64,000 nucleotides of DNA, from NCBI GenBank assembly GCA_947172415.1, contig OX359193.1, forward strand, positions 7,558,501 through 7,622,500, read 5' to 3'. Source of the DNA: Chondrosia reniformis (taxonomy: Eukaryota > Porifera > Demospongiae > Chondrillida > Chondrillidae). Below are positions 1 to 10,249 of the stretch, piece by piece (positions within the stretch are counted from its first letter, which is position 1; each line of letters opens with the position of its first letter). The translations under genes were made by a program, and so were the position numbers. The notes beneath the pieces were generated by a model. It did not search any database and had not been told where the DNA came from. It was given only the letters and a program-made list of their open reading frames with translations.

Positions 1-2088
1 GTCCACCCACTTGGCTGCAGCAAGTACCCTATCCTTATTCTCATCCTCCTTCTCCCAAGGCATTGGTTCACTCTTTACTGTCACTGTGCTAGTACTATAA
101 AATTTTGTCATACCTTTCTTCTCATCTTCTTTGGGTAAGCTACCTGACTCTTGAGGCTGTATTTTCATTTGCTTATGTGATTGGTAGGACACCTTCACTG
201 GTGGTTCACTGGTACGTCTGTGCCTCTTTGAGCCCAAGTTACTGGCTCCGGGTAAAGGCGGAGGACTGAGTGATCCAGCAGCTCTAAAAGCATTCACTTT
301 ATCCAGAACACTACTTGATGTACTTACTTCAGATTCAGGTACACTAGATAGAGCCATGGTAGGGTGTACAATGCTATCATATTTAGTAGGGCTGACTACA
401 TCTACTTTGGTGTTTTCTTGTAAATCTTCAAAGATAGTAGCCTCTTGGTGCTTTTCTTTGTCCTGCTTGATTCTTTGTAGGCCTATCTCCATCTTCCTTT
501 CCTGAGAAGCTGTGATTGGTTGCTCTCCCAAAACTTCCTCTCCTCCTTTGATAAATTCCTTTTCAAGTATTTTCTCATCCTCTTGATCTCCAGGAGGCCA
601 TGATTGTCTGCTCTTGCTTGTAGATCTTCTCTTGGTAGGTTTATCTACTTTACTTGACAAGCGATGCACTGCAGCTTCATAACTTTCCTCCATGACAGAA
701 TTATGAAGATCCGTTGAAGGAGCAGCAGGAAACGTTGCAGTAGATTTGATTGGGGAAGTTGCAGTTACTGCAGTATGAGAAGGTGTGGTTGCAGTTATTG
801 CAGCACCAGGAGGCGTGGTTGCAGTTATTGCAGCACCAGGAGGCGTGGTTGCAGTTATTGCAGCATCAGGGGGCGTGGTTGCAGTTATTGCAGCATCAGG
901 GGGCGTGGTTGCAGTTATTGCAGCATCAGGGGATTTGGTTGCATTTGCATCATTGACTGAAGTAGCCACATGGAGCTTTGAAGTATTGGCGAAAACAACT
1001 TTAATGTTGCTTACAGAGATGGTGTTTACTTCTTTATCTATAGGTACTTCTTTGTTGTCATTTGGAATGCCATTATCTTGAGGTAAAGACGAAACGTCAT
1101 CTACCAAAGAGGACTGCTCCTGCGCTGCACCCTTTTCCATCTTCGACTTATAAAAGGGTGGCTCTTTGGAATTGGAGGATGCCTGGATCTCAAACGTCGA
1201 CATGCGGTCTTTAACACTAGCAGGGTGCAGCATTTCGGAGCCTCCAGAAAATACATCATACGGACTAGCGTACTCCTCCTTAGATGGTGTCACTCCTTCT
1301 GTTTTCTGCGTCTGTACAATCTTAGCAGTTTCATTGTCAGGCTTTACAGTGACCGTATCTTCACCAATTTCAATGATAGTCTCAGAAACAGACTAAAGGA
1401 TCCAAAAAACATTGTAAAATAAAAAATTAAATCAAGTGAATATCATATTTTGTATTAATTAAATTACTGACAATAATTTTAATTCATGATAGTGACATAC
1501 TTCTTGAACCTCTTGCGTTTCCATCGCCAAAATATGATGGATAGCTGGTTTCACGATCGTTCTATTCTCTTTGATCTCCGGAGGCAGCGATGCATTTTGT
1601 GGTTTAGTGGTCCAGTTAGACCGAAATCCCGTTCCAGCAGTCTTTTCCAAGACTTCCTGCAACTTCTCCTGCCATACCTCCGCATCTTCAAGCGACTCAA
1701 AGTAAAAATGATAAGTTCTATCTATATTGATCAGAGAAAGTCGCTGTTTATTTTCTACATTCTTAGGCCAATTTTTGCAGTAGTCATCGGTTGTGTCGTC
1801 TCCGTATTTGAACCTCAGACATGTTTCCTGCAGATCTACGAAGCGCCTCACATTTCTCATTAACTCGTCCGTATACAGGTACAAATGACCTTCGGAATTC
1901 AATACACCATAGCGACGATGCCACCGGGGCAGCAGTTTTCGATTGCGGGCTAGCTTGTAAATTACGCCTCTTTGTATAATTTTCACTTCATCCTTCTCCT
2001 CTTCCTCGTCCTGAAGAGGCTTGTTTTTGTCCACTAGAGCCATTGCTGAGCTGCATCCACCCACCGATCGAACGTTAGGGTGTGGCAT
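1..2088 (-). CDS. PH-domain protein, C-terminally truncated by the window edge
   Basis: Two exons are visible: 1501-2088 and 1-1392, joined in phase 0 (donor GTATG at 1500, acceptor TTTAG at 1393). The first exon encodes a pleckstrin-homology domain at roughly residues 38-155, with the typical pattern GVIYKLARNRKLLPRWHRRY, then LYLYTDELMR and a final helix EDAEVWQEKLQEVLE. PH domains bind phosphoinositides or proteins at membranes. The second exon is one open frame of 464 codons running off the window. It is low-complexity and charged, with five tandem copies of a DAAITATTPP-like decapeptide and a Pro-rich stretch (SLSPPPLPGA). The start is the first ATG; an internal ATG 16 codons later (MALVDKNK) is an alternative. 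I do not recognise the family beyond the PH domain. A PH adaptor or scaffold is an inference. Confidence 0.75.
783..944 (-). repeat. 30-bp coding minisatellite, about 5 copies
   Basis: The unit contains GTGGTTGCAGTTATTGCAGC on the plus strand and is repeated about five times. It lies inside the long exon of the PH-domain gene and stays in frame (30 bp = 10 codons), encoding Ala/Thr/Pro decapeptides. Copies differ at one codon (Asp versus Gly), so the array is recent. Copy number probably varies between alleles without breaking the frame. Confidence 0.9.
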
Positions 2089-2330
2089 TTAAACGATATT
2101 CATAGCTTTTCAAGTGCTGCTACTTCACTCTCTGTAAAGATAACTTCCAGTGCAATACACGGAAGTTTCAAGTCAATTGTTTTTAAATATTATTGATAAT
2201 AAAATAATTTTAACAGTTTCCAGTAAATTTGCATAAGAAAGAAGTGTGATGTTATAAGGTGACATATATTGTCTTACGTATATAGAAACTACAAAACCAT
2301 CACAGAAGACATACATATATAATTCCATTG

Positions 2331-5300
2331 TTATACAGCTGATGAAATTTCTTTCTGGACACATTTTGTAAGGGCATATAACTCTGAGTGAGGAAGACCC
2401 TTGTAATCATCACTTGAGCTAAGTGTGGAGTGGAGAGAGGCAAATGTAGGTCTGTCAGTAGGTTCTATAGACCAGCATTGCATCATAACATTATAAATGG
2501 TGTCAGGACATTGCTCAGGTTTTCCTAATCGATAATTGTGATTCTCTATAAGCTCCAGAACCTGGATAAGAAAAGAGCACACTTAATGGAAATTTTTCAT
2601 TTGTTTCAAATGACAATACAAAATAACAATAGTCATGCAGTAGCCATGGAGCAAACAGTGAAGGTGGTCTTACCTGAGTACCTGTCCATTCTCCATAGGG
2701 ATGTTCACCATAGGAGAACATCTCCCAGAGGGTAATACCATAGCTCCAGACATCACTTGAACTTGAAAATGTGCCATAATTGACAGACTCAGGAGCATAC
2801 CTACCAGCAGAGCAGACATTCAGTAGGCAACCATGTTGAAATCTAATTAAGCAGTGCTTTAATGTACCATTTAACAGGCCATTTTCCACCTTGGGAAGCC
2901 TGGTAATAGTTGCTATTGGCACCAAGGGTTCGTGACAAACCAAAATCACTAATCTTGACCTACAGAGACAGTCAGAACATACAAGTACAATTACTACACA
3001 TAGAAAATCAATATCTGACCTAGACACATTATTTATGGGTACATTTTTAAATCTTGGCTTGAATCATGCTTTAGACATGATAGAAGAAATACAAGAAAGG
3101 ATAATTACACCTATCTGATTTCTAACTGGGAAGATCTAGAACATTTCATAGATCCATCTATCTCTGCTAATCTACACACAGAGTATAATCACCTGTTTCA
3201 TACTCTCAATCAATATGTTTCTAGCAGCTAGATCCCTATGAACAAATCTCATTGACTCCAAGTAGACCATGCCACTGGCTATCTCAGCTGCCCAAAGCTT
3301 GAGTATACTCAGTGTCGGCTGTTGTTTGGTGCTCTTCGTATTGTACAGGTAGTTCAGCATGGAACCGTAAGGAACCAGTTCTTGAACCTGCAAGGAGCGT
3401 ACACTATATTGTGGGCATCCTCATTCTAGAAGGACACACATATAATAGAGGCATATCAGCATCAAAGAGGCTTCTGTGACGGTACAAACCCAACAGATGC
3501 TTTCAGGGCATTTTTATAATCAAAATAAATAATAATTTCCAAACTGTTAGTCAAGTACTTGGAAATATTAAAACAGACTTAATGAGGTACTGTATCTTCA
3601 TAAGAGGGTACTTTATGCATACAGTCAATCCACCACTCACCAACATGATAGGTTCTGTTTTACATATTCCTATAAAGTTGACAATGCAGTGATGTTGCAG
3701 CTGTCCCATCACAGAGGCTTCCCTCAAAAATTCATTCTGGCCATGTGTTATGGCTTTTGGTTTCAGCTTCTTCACAGCTACGTCCATCTTTGTGCCATCC
3801 TTTCTCTTCCAAATGGCCTTGACAACTGAACTGAATTCTCCTGACCCTAATTCATCCTCTGTAATAAAACACATGCATTATTGTGTACAAAGGAACCTGT
3901 ATTTGGTGGAGAGAGTGAGGTCATTGTTATACTCACTAAGAGACAGGTTCTTGCTTGGTATCTCAAGAATTTTAGGAGTTGTTGGACCTAATGACATTGA
4001 TGCAATCATCTCTTCTGTTCTAGGTAATGGCTGAGGTGGTTTGTTGCTAGGCAACGCAGATGGCTTAGGACCAACTGGGGGAGGGGCCTGAGATGATTTT
4101 TTTCGACAGAGATCAGGAAATAGGATTTCTCCCGGTGGAGGCTAAGAGAAGGATACACTTGACCATTACATACATACATGTAAACACTCTTAAGGTCTCT
4201 TACTGCAGTGCTTTTTCTGGGAGGAGGGGATCCAGCTGGTGGAACAGGGATAAGGAGTCGAGTTGGCAGTCCATCGGCAAGCATCATATAGTGGTCAATG
4301 ACATAGTTGAGGCTGGTGAAGAGGGGACCATCATCTATGTAGAACACTCTATCACTCTACATCAAGGAAAGGAGTGACCATATTTTCATTGCAGAAAATT
4401 GGAAAATTAAAATGAATTCAATTTCTATTCACACCTATCAGACCCACCCACAGATCCACCTATCAGATCCACCCACAGATCCAACCATAGACCCACCTCA
4501 CAGCATATCACAAAATGATATGGCATTTTGTTAAACATGACAGTGAGAGCATACTGGTTCACAAGACTCGAATGTGGACGAACTAGGAAGGCGCCATTTT
4601 GAGATCCATGATTTATGAGATTTTGAACTGCCTTCTACAAATGTAGCATGAGAAAACTTAAACAGACACTTAACTAGAAGCAGTAAATTACAGATGTACC
4701 TGTCTGTCGCATCGTTTGTGCAGCCAATCTGCTGTTGTGGTCCTTGATTGAGGATAGTTGGTTAGGACATAGTCTAAGAGCAGGTGGAAGGGGAGTGAGG
4801 TGGAAGGGGAGCGAGGTGGAAGGGGAGCGAGGTGGAAGGGGAGCGAGGTGGAAGGGGAGCGAGGTGGAAGGGGAGCGAGGTGGAAGGGGAGTGAGGTGGA
4901 AGGGGAGCGAGGTGGTTAAGGAGGTTTATTTCTCACATAAGAGCAGTTCATAATAGCTTTAGTGTGTAAACATAACACTGCTTACTGCATACCAAGCAAA
5001 TCAATAGTATCCTGCTTATTGTATCTCAGGGCAAGGTCCCTGGGGAGTTCCCCTTCCTGTGATCTTGGCTGCACTGGAGCACCCAGAAATAGTAACATCT
5101 TACAGGCTTCTACATGTCCCCTGAAGGCTGCCTCATGCAGTGCGACCCACTGAGTAGAGGCGTTCCTCTCCTGAACATCTGCATTAGCATCAACTAGCAG
5201 TCGAATGACTTCAGAATGGTTGCCCCTGGCTGCCTCCTGTAAACATCACAGAAGAAAACATTTAACCCAACTCAGTAGCATATTTAGGAAGCCCATTAGC

Positions 5301-6053
5301 CAATACTATTTAGAGAGCCCAGACAAATACACATACACAAAAATAAATAAATAAATAATAAAAGTCAGAAAGCAACAAAATTATATTGAATGAACTGGTT
5401 GGGATGTCTCATTAGTGTGAGTAGGGTGGGGGAGGCTAGCGGGTAATGAGGTATGGTGTGGAGTGTTGTGCAGGACTAACATGCAAGGCAGTCGTGCCAG
5501 TGCTGTCCCGTATTGAAGTATCAGCCTCACATTCCAGCAAAGCCTTCACTATCTCCAGGTAACCCTTTCTGCAGGCGTGGTGAAGGGGCGTGGCTCCATC
5601 TTCATTTCGACAGTTGGGTGTGCCCAAACCTGTTGATTTTGGTTTTGATAGTAGTGCATAGACGTGCTGAAAGTTGTTTTGCTCCACGGCTTTGTGAAGG
5701 TTCGTATCATATCGCTTAAGCGTCTGCGGAGGCGGCGCGTCTCCAGAAATGGGTTGCCCTAGTGTTCGGGGCAGGCCATCGGATACCCCCTGGTAATAGC
5801 TTACTAGCGCATCTAGGCCTTGGAAAACAGGTCCGTTATCTATGGAATACCAAGCGTCTCCGTGGTGTATTATTTGAAAGTGTTGCGGCTCTCCCTCTAT
5901 GAGAATACTGATGACATAATTGCCTGGTTTGTGTGTGCTCTCACGAATCAGAAACCGTCCGTCGGTAGCAGATCCGTCAGTCAACAAGTGAAGAGCATTT
6001 TCTCGGGTAATCTTACCGTGATACCATCGATTGCTCAGTGTTGACTTGTTCAT
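2331..6053 (-). CDS. SHARK: SHARK-family non-receptor tyrosine kinase (SH2-ANK-SH2-kinase)
   Basis: Eleven exons: 5481-6053, 4993-5236, 4700-4731, 4497-4634, 4204-4356, 3937-4141, 3641-3858, 3193-3387, 2868-2959, 2674-2800, 2331-2561. They sum to 735 codons plus stop with consistent phases. Domain order is SH2 (about residues 9-100, WYHGKI, FLIREST), ankyrin repeats (about 110-265, [21 protein letters not shown]), a second SH2 (about 273-365, [10 protein letters not shown]), a Pro-rich linker, then a tyrosine kinase (about 450-710). Kinase motifs are complete: GSGEFSSV glycine loop, [26 protein letters not shown]. This order defines the SHARK/HTK16 family, cytoplasmic kinases acting downstream of ITAM-type or epithelial receptors. 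The start is the first ATG, just before the SH2. A 16-bp minisatellite sits in the third-exon intron. Confidence 0.95.
4782..4912. repeat. 16-bp purine-rich minisatellite in a SHARK intron
   Basis: About eight tandem copies of GAGGTGGAAGGGGAGC lie in the intron between SHARK exons 4993-5236 and 4700-4731. One strand is almost pure purine. The open frame running through it is an artefact of the repeat. Confidence 0.9.
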
Positions 6054-6263
6054 AATTTTACCATCTTTACCAAACCACTCGCATAATAAGGCCTCTAAGA
6101 TTGCGCAATCAGGTGAAAACCGCAAGTCTTACCTTGGTGGATTCCCCAGGCCTTTCAACCGAAACAGTGCGTCATGTTTTGCTGAGTATGCATGGGTGTC
6201 TTGTTCGTGGAAATTCGTCAGATCTGTGATTGACTGTAGAGAGGCGAACCGATTGTAAGCGCC
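6054..6263. promoter_or_regulatory. Shared 210-bp divergent promoter region
   Basis: This is the whole space between the SHARK start codon (minus) and the start of the coiled-coil gene at 6264 (plus). It must hold both 5' UTRs and core promoters. No TATA box is obvious. The evidence is positional. Confidence 0.5.
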
Positions 6264-7763
6264 ATGAGTTACACACATACGAGGAAGCCTTATACATCGA
6301 GACAAACGACTAGTAGAAGGAGCTCTAGAGGTCAACATTTGGAGGATGAACATAGTACAGCGGTGGATTATGACAGTGAGAGGAGAAATGCGCCTCTTCC
6401 CAAACCCGGAAGGACAAGATCTTGGGAGAAGGAGAAAAGAGAAGAATTTAAGAGACCATTCGGTAGCGACCCTATGCCTATGAACAATCGGCCTATTCGG
6501 GGAGCTCCTATGGGGATATACAGACCCGCGCACCCTAAAATCAGCCCGGGGGCCGAGGAACACGATCAGAGAGGGTAACTGATTCTGTACATCCTCTACT
6601 GTTGTTAGTATCCTGTCAGAAACATGTCAATGACAACTTGGTTTGCTGAGTGTTGTGACTTCAGTTATAGCTGTCCATGCTAGGATTGATTGTATCTGTT
6701 CTCCTTTTGACAGCTTTCAGAAGAGAGATGCCTTCCATAGCATGGAGCCGCATCCGGAAAGGCTTTCTAAATTGAGAACTGGTATGAGATCTGGAATGAA
6801 CTATGCTATAACAGTTTAATCACCAAAGTTTTCTCTTTAAAGTGGCAAAATCGGAAGAAGAGTCTCATGAAAGGTTTAAGGAGAAAAAAAGGATCAAAGC
6901 ATCTGCATTTATGGCAAATCAAACTGCTGCTAGGGAACTAGGTTAGTTTCAGAGATCTCTTGTGAATGGGAATGAATTGTCAACTAATATAGTGTGTTGG
7001 AAATGTTTATTTATTATGCATTAGGGGGAAAAGAGCTGTCTCCTGTAGACAAGGACAGAATGATGGCTGAAAAGGAAAAGGAACTAAAAAGGGAAGAGCG
7101 ATTAAAAAAACAGAAAATGAAAGTTAGAATAGTAGATAATTCAGCTAGGAGGGACATCTGATAACCATAATAGTATTGTGACAATTTTCCAATTGTGTGC
7201 TAACAGGAGAAGAGAGAAGAATATCAGGCAGCTCAAAAGAAGAAAGAGGATGACAAAATTGCAGTAAAGAAAAAGCTAGCTCGAGAGCAGGTTTGTACAT
7301 TTAACTTCCCCTATACATGTATAATGGAAGTGATAATCAAACCACAAGTAATCATTCTCAAGCATCATAAATGGGGAAAACCCTTGCTGGGAATTTGACT
7401 TTGGCTTATTTAGCCACCAGTGCTCTGCCACTGTGTCACTACAATGCTTCATCCACATGTCCTCCTCTTAAACTAACTACAAACTAGTCAAATGATATAG
7501 TCTTCATTCGGTATAACAATTCAGCTAGTCCAACTGAGCTGACTAGTACTACGTATGTGACCCACACCTATGTAATGCCATCCACAGGCTGAGCAACTTA
7601 AGGAAAAGAGGAGGCTTGAAGAAGAGCATCAGAAGGAAATGAGTCTCTCTCGTCAAGATGAAATGAGACAGTGAGCCAAGAATGTGTTGTAAAGTTGCTT
7701 TATCTCAAAATTCTCCTCCTTTGCAGGGCTAGACTAAAGTATTTCACTGGTTCATCATCATAA
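6264..7763 (+). CDS. Highly charged coiled-coil protein, weakly EPSTI1-like
   Basis: Seven exons with consistent phases: 6264-6574, 6714-6781, 6843-6941, 7025-7122, 7207-7290, 7588-7670, 7727-7763. The product is about 260 residues. The N-terminus is Arg/Ser-rich and basic. From about residue 130 it becomes a continuous Lys/Glu helix (KEKELKREERLKKQKM, EKREEYQAAQKKKEDDKIAV, LKEKRRLEEEHQKEM), predicted coiled coil, ending QARLKYFTGSSS. The pattern of charged helix followed by a short terminal motif resembles EPSTI1-type proteins, but charge bias alone could cause that. I would not transfer a function. It is divergently transcribed from SHARK. Confidence 0.75.
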
Positions 7764-7940
7764 TGCACCATTGGACTGCAACTCAGAGCTGCATTTAAAT
7801 CTTCCCTTTATTTTCTTTACTGCATATTACAAGTTATACCTTACTATAAAAATGAGGCACTGTGTATGGAGTATATGCGTATGCGTTATGTAATGGGGAT
7901 TTCTATAATTCCGGTGATTCCCCTAATATATAGGCATGCT

Positions 7941-9263
7941 ATGGATCTGGACGAAATGTTGCAGTTAATTTACGAAGAGTACACTAAGCTTCCAAAGAAA
8001 GGAAAGCCATTGGTGGGAAAAGAATGGACTCCGTTTTGTTGTGTAATTCTTCGTCGAGAAGATAAGGATGGCAAAGGGCTGCAACACGAGGTGGTGGCAA
8101 TAGGAACTGGTTCCAAGTGTATTGGAAAAGTCAAGCTCTGCGCAAACGGTTTCGTAGTGAACGACAGCCACGCTGAGATCCTAGCTAGAAGATCATTTTG
8201 TAGATATATCTTGCATCAGATAGAGCTAGCTATAAAGGGAAATCGTTCCATTCTCAAACCCGTGAATGGAGGATTATTTAGAGTTACAGATGGTTGTTCA
8301 TTTCACTTTTTCTCTTCGCAATCTCCTTGTGGTGATGCATCCATCTTCCCTATGCGTATAGAGAATCGTAGCAAGGAGACTGATAGTGATGAAGAGGAAA
8401 CACCTGCAAAAAGAAAGAAGTTTAGCCCTAAAAATGGAAGAGACTGTTTCAAAATGATGGACGTGTTAATGCATCAAAAGGGCAAAGAGGTCTGCATAGG
8501 AAGAGAGAAAGGGACATTGGACACACACAGAACAGGAGCCAAGTGCACTCCAGGTGGTCACCAGGACAGGCACGGCCCCAGATTAGAGTACCACACCACT
8601 GGAGTGCTGCGAACCAAACCAGGTCGTGGCTACCCAACAACAAGTATGTCATGCAGTGATAAGATGCTAAGATGGAATATCCTTGGTTGCCAGGGAGCTC
8701 TACTGTCACACTTTATATCACAGCCAATATACTTTACTTCTTTGACTTTTCTCAGTGAAACAGTAGCGGAATCTTCTCTGAAGAGAGCTCTGTGGCTCAG
8801 AGCTGAGGATAAAGTTGATACAAGATCTTTGAGTGAACTCAGCTTTAAGATTCACAGACCTGCTCTTAAGATAGCAGAGTGTTTAAAGGGTAGTGAAGTG
8901 TTAAAGGTATTTTTACCCTCCGATGACCTCAATCCTGCTCCTGGAGGAGTCTGCTGGTGCAGGTCCCCTCCTCTTCATGACGTTGTAGTGCTCGGAAGGA
9001 AGCAGGGAGCAAGCAGTAAGAATGAACCTTCTAGGGCATCCAGTGTCTTTGTTTCTAAAAGAAGGCTCTTTGAAGTGTTTATGGAAGTTGTAAGATCTAT
9101 TCCCCAAGACAGTTTACCTAAAACTTTGCAAGGCAGGAAGCTGAGGTCCTACAGAGACTATAAAGAGGCCAGTATCACTTATCAGAAAGGTAACAAGTTG
9201 TTCCACGAAGCATTTCCTGAATGGATCCAAAATGAGGGCAAATACGAGGAGTTTGTTTTGTAG
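7941..9263 (+). CDS. ADAT1: tRNA-specific adenosine deaminase 1 (ADAT1), single exon
   Basis: One uninterrupted frame of 440 codons. ADAT1 converts adenosine 37 of tRNA-Ala to inosine. The zinc-deaminase signature is intact: NDSHAE near residue 77 (zinc His and catalytic Glu), SPCGDAS near 130 and CSDK near 238 supply the zinc Cys residues and the ADAR-type deaminase fold. The start at 7941 ([14 protein letters not shown], then LPKKGKP) matches where family members begin. An upstream in-frame ATG at 7866 would add 25 hydrophobic residues and is less likely. The lack of introns contrasts with its multi-exon neighbours and may reflect retroposition or intron loss. Confidence 0.93.
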   Translation: MDLDEMLQLIYEEYTKLPKKGKPLVGKEWTPFCCVILRREDKDGKGLQHEVVAIGTGSKCIGKVKLCANGFVVNDSHAEILARRSFCRYILHQIELAIKGNRSILKPVNGGLFRVTDGCSFHFFSSQSPCGDASIFPMRIENRSKETDSDEEETPAKRKKFSPKNGRDCFKMMDVLMHQKGKEVCIGREKGTLDTHRTGAKCTPGGHQDRHGPRLEYHTTGVLRTKPGRGYPTTSMSCSDKMLRWNILGCQGALLSHFISQPIYFTSLTFLSETVAESSLKRALWLRAEDKVDTRSLSELSFKIHRPALKIAECLKGSEVLKVFLPSDDLNPAPGGVCWCRSPPLHDVVVLGRKQGASSKNEPSRASSVFVSKRRLFEVFMEVVRSIPQDSLPKTLQGRKLRSYRDYKEASITYQKGNKLFHEAFPEWIQNEGKYEEFVL

Positions 9264-9378
9264 CTTTTTTGACAACATGGACACAGCTACATCTCCAAAA
9301 AAAACGGATAAATTCTTGGTATGAGAAGCAGTAGATACGATTTAACATTTGTAGTTTATATCGATTTTGGCTTATAAA

Positions 9379-9963
9379 ATGGCGGTCTGTCGACCTGTCT
9401 GTCTTAAACTTGCGAAGATCCATTTTCCAACAATAGTTACATCTCTGTCAACTTGTGCGTCGTTTGCTTCAAAAAGTAACCTTAATGTTGGATCAGGTAC
9501 AGTGTCCTCACGCATAGTTCTACCATACAGTACCGCGACCAAGGACACCACAACGTCGCCTCGTCTAGATCCACTGACAAAGCAACAGACCCGACTACCA
9601 AGAAGACCCCGTGGAGCTAATGCTAAGCAGATGTATTCATACGCAGATGCCCTCTTCGATGATATGTCCATGAGAACGCTCATATGTGGCCTGTACCCCA
9701 AGTGCATATCTGACGTCATCATTAAAAGGAAGGAAAACCAGGTCACCATAACGTTCTACGTGTATCAATGGATATATCCTACAGTGTTGTACTTCCTAAA
9801 GGGGCTCTCGGAGCGCGTAATAGGAGAGTTTCATGGCGTGAAGGTCAACGTAGATGCGCGATATGCTCCCGGCGTGGTATTGGTCAAAACTGCGGAACAA
9901 GAGGCATACAAATTAGGTCAAACTTGGCAGCACTTATCCTCATCAGCACCTTATAAAGCTTGA
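9379..9963 (+). CDS. Probable mitochondrial protein of unknown function, single exon
   Basis: A 194-codon frame beginning 115 bp after the ADAT1 stop. The N-terminal 50 residues are rich in Ser, Thr, Lys and Arg with few acids and alternate with hydrophobic residues, as in a mitochondrial presequence. A basic linker (RLPRRPRGANAK) follows. The C-terminal 95 residues (SYADALFDDMSMRTLICGLY onward) look like a small alpha/beta domain. I do not recognise the family. The long frame, the Kozak-like ATG (aaaATGG) and the absence of stops support it as a real gene; localisation is inference. Confidence 0.7.
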   Translation: MAVCRPVCLKLAKIHFPTIVTSLSTCASFASKSNLNVGSGTVSSRIVLPYSTATKDTTTSPRLDPLTKQQTRLPRRPRGANAKQMYSYADALFDDMSMRTLICGLYPKCISDVIIKRKENQVTITFYVYQWIYPTVLYFLKGLSERVIGEFHGVKVNVDARYAPGVVLVKTAEQEAYKLGQTWQHLSSSAPYKA

Positions 9964-10249
9964 CATTCATATCTTTCACATGCACACCTAAACACAATTA
10001 CTATTATGTGATTTTTCTGTTTGTAATTATTGTGATAACAGTACTACAGAGAAACACAAAAGTACACAACGAGGCAGGAATATGAAAATTTCTTGTATGC
10101 AGTCCAATGTGGAACTATTAATAATTAACATTTTGATACAGATTCATCTTCAGGCTACATATTCATATATTTTCCTGTAAATGTGAAACAGAATTGAGAA
10201 AATATTTGAGGAATAAAAACTGAAAAATTGAAATATATAGCTTATTTAT
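9964..10249. other. Convergent 3' intergenic spacer
   Basis: A 286-bp AT-rich spacer between two convergent stop codons. An AATAAA at 10212-10217 on the plus strand is a candidate poly(A) signal for the upstream gene. Nothing else is evident. Confidence 0.5.

Noticed and set aside
750..1081. Plus-strand Leu/Gln and Ala/Val repeat frames
   Set aside because: Antisense shadows of the coding minisatellite in the PH-domain gene.
4735..4953. Plus-strand Gly/Arg/Glu-rich open frame
   Set aside because: It runs through the 16-bp purine repeat inside a SHARK intron.
7866..7940. Upstream in-frame ATG extending ADAT1 by 25 residues
   Set aside because: The extension is hydrophobic and unlike the family, which begins at the position of the second start.
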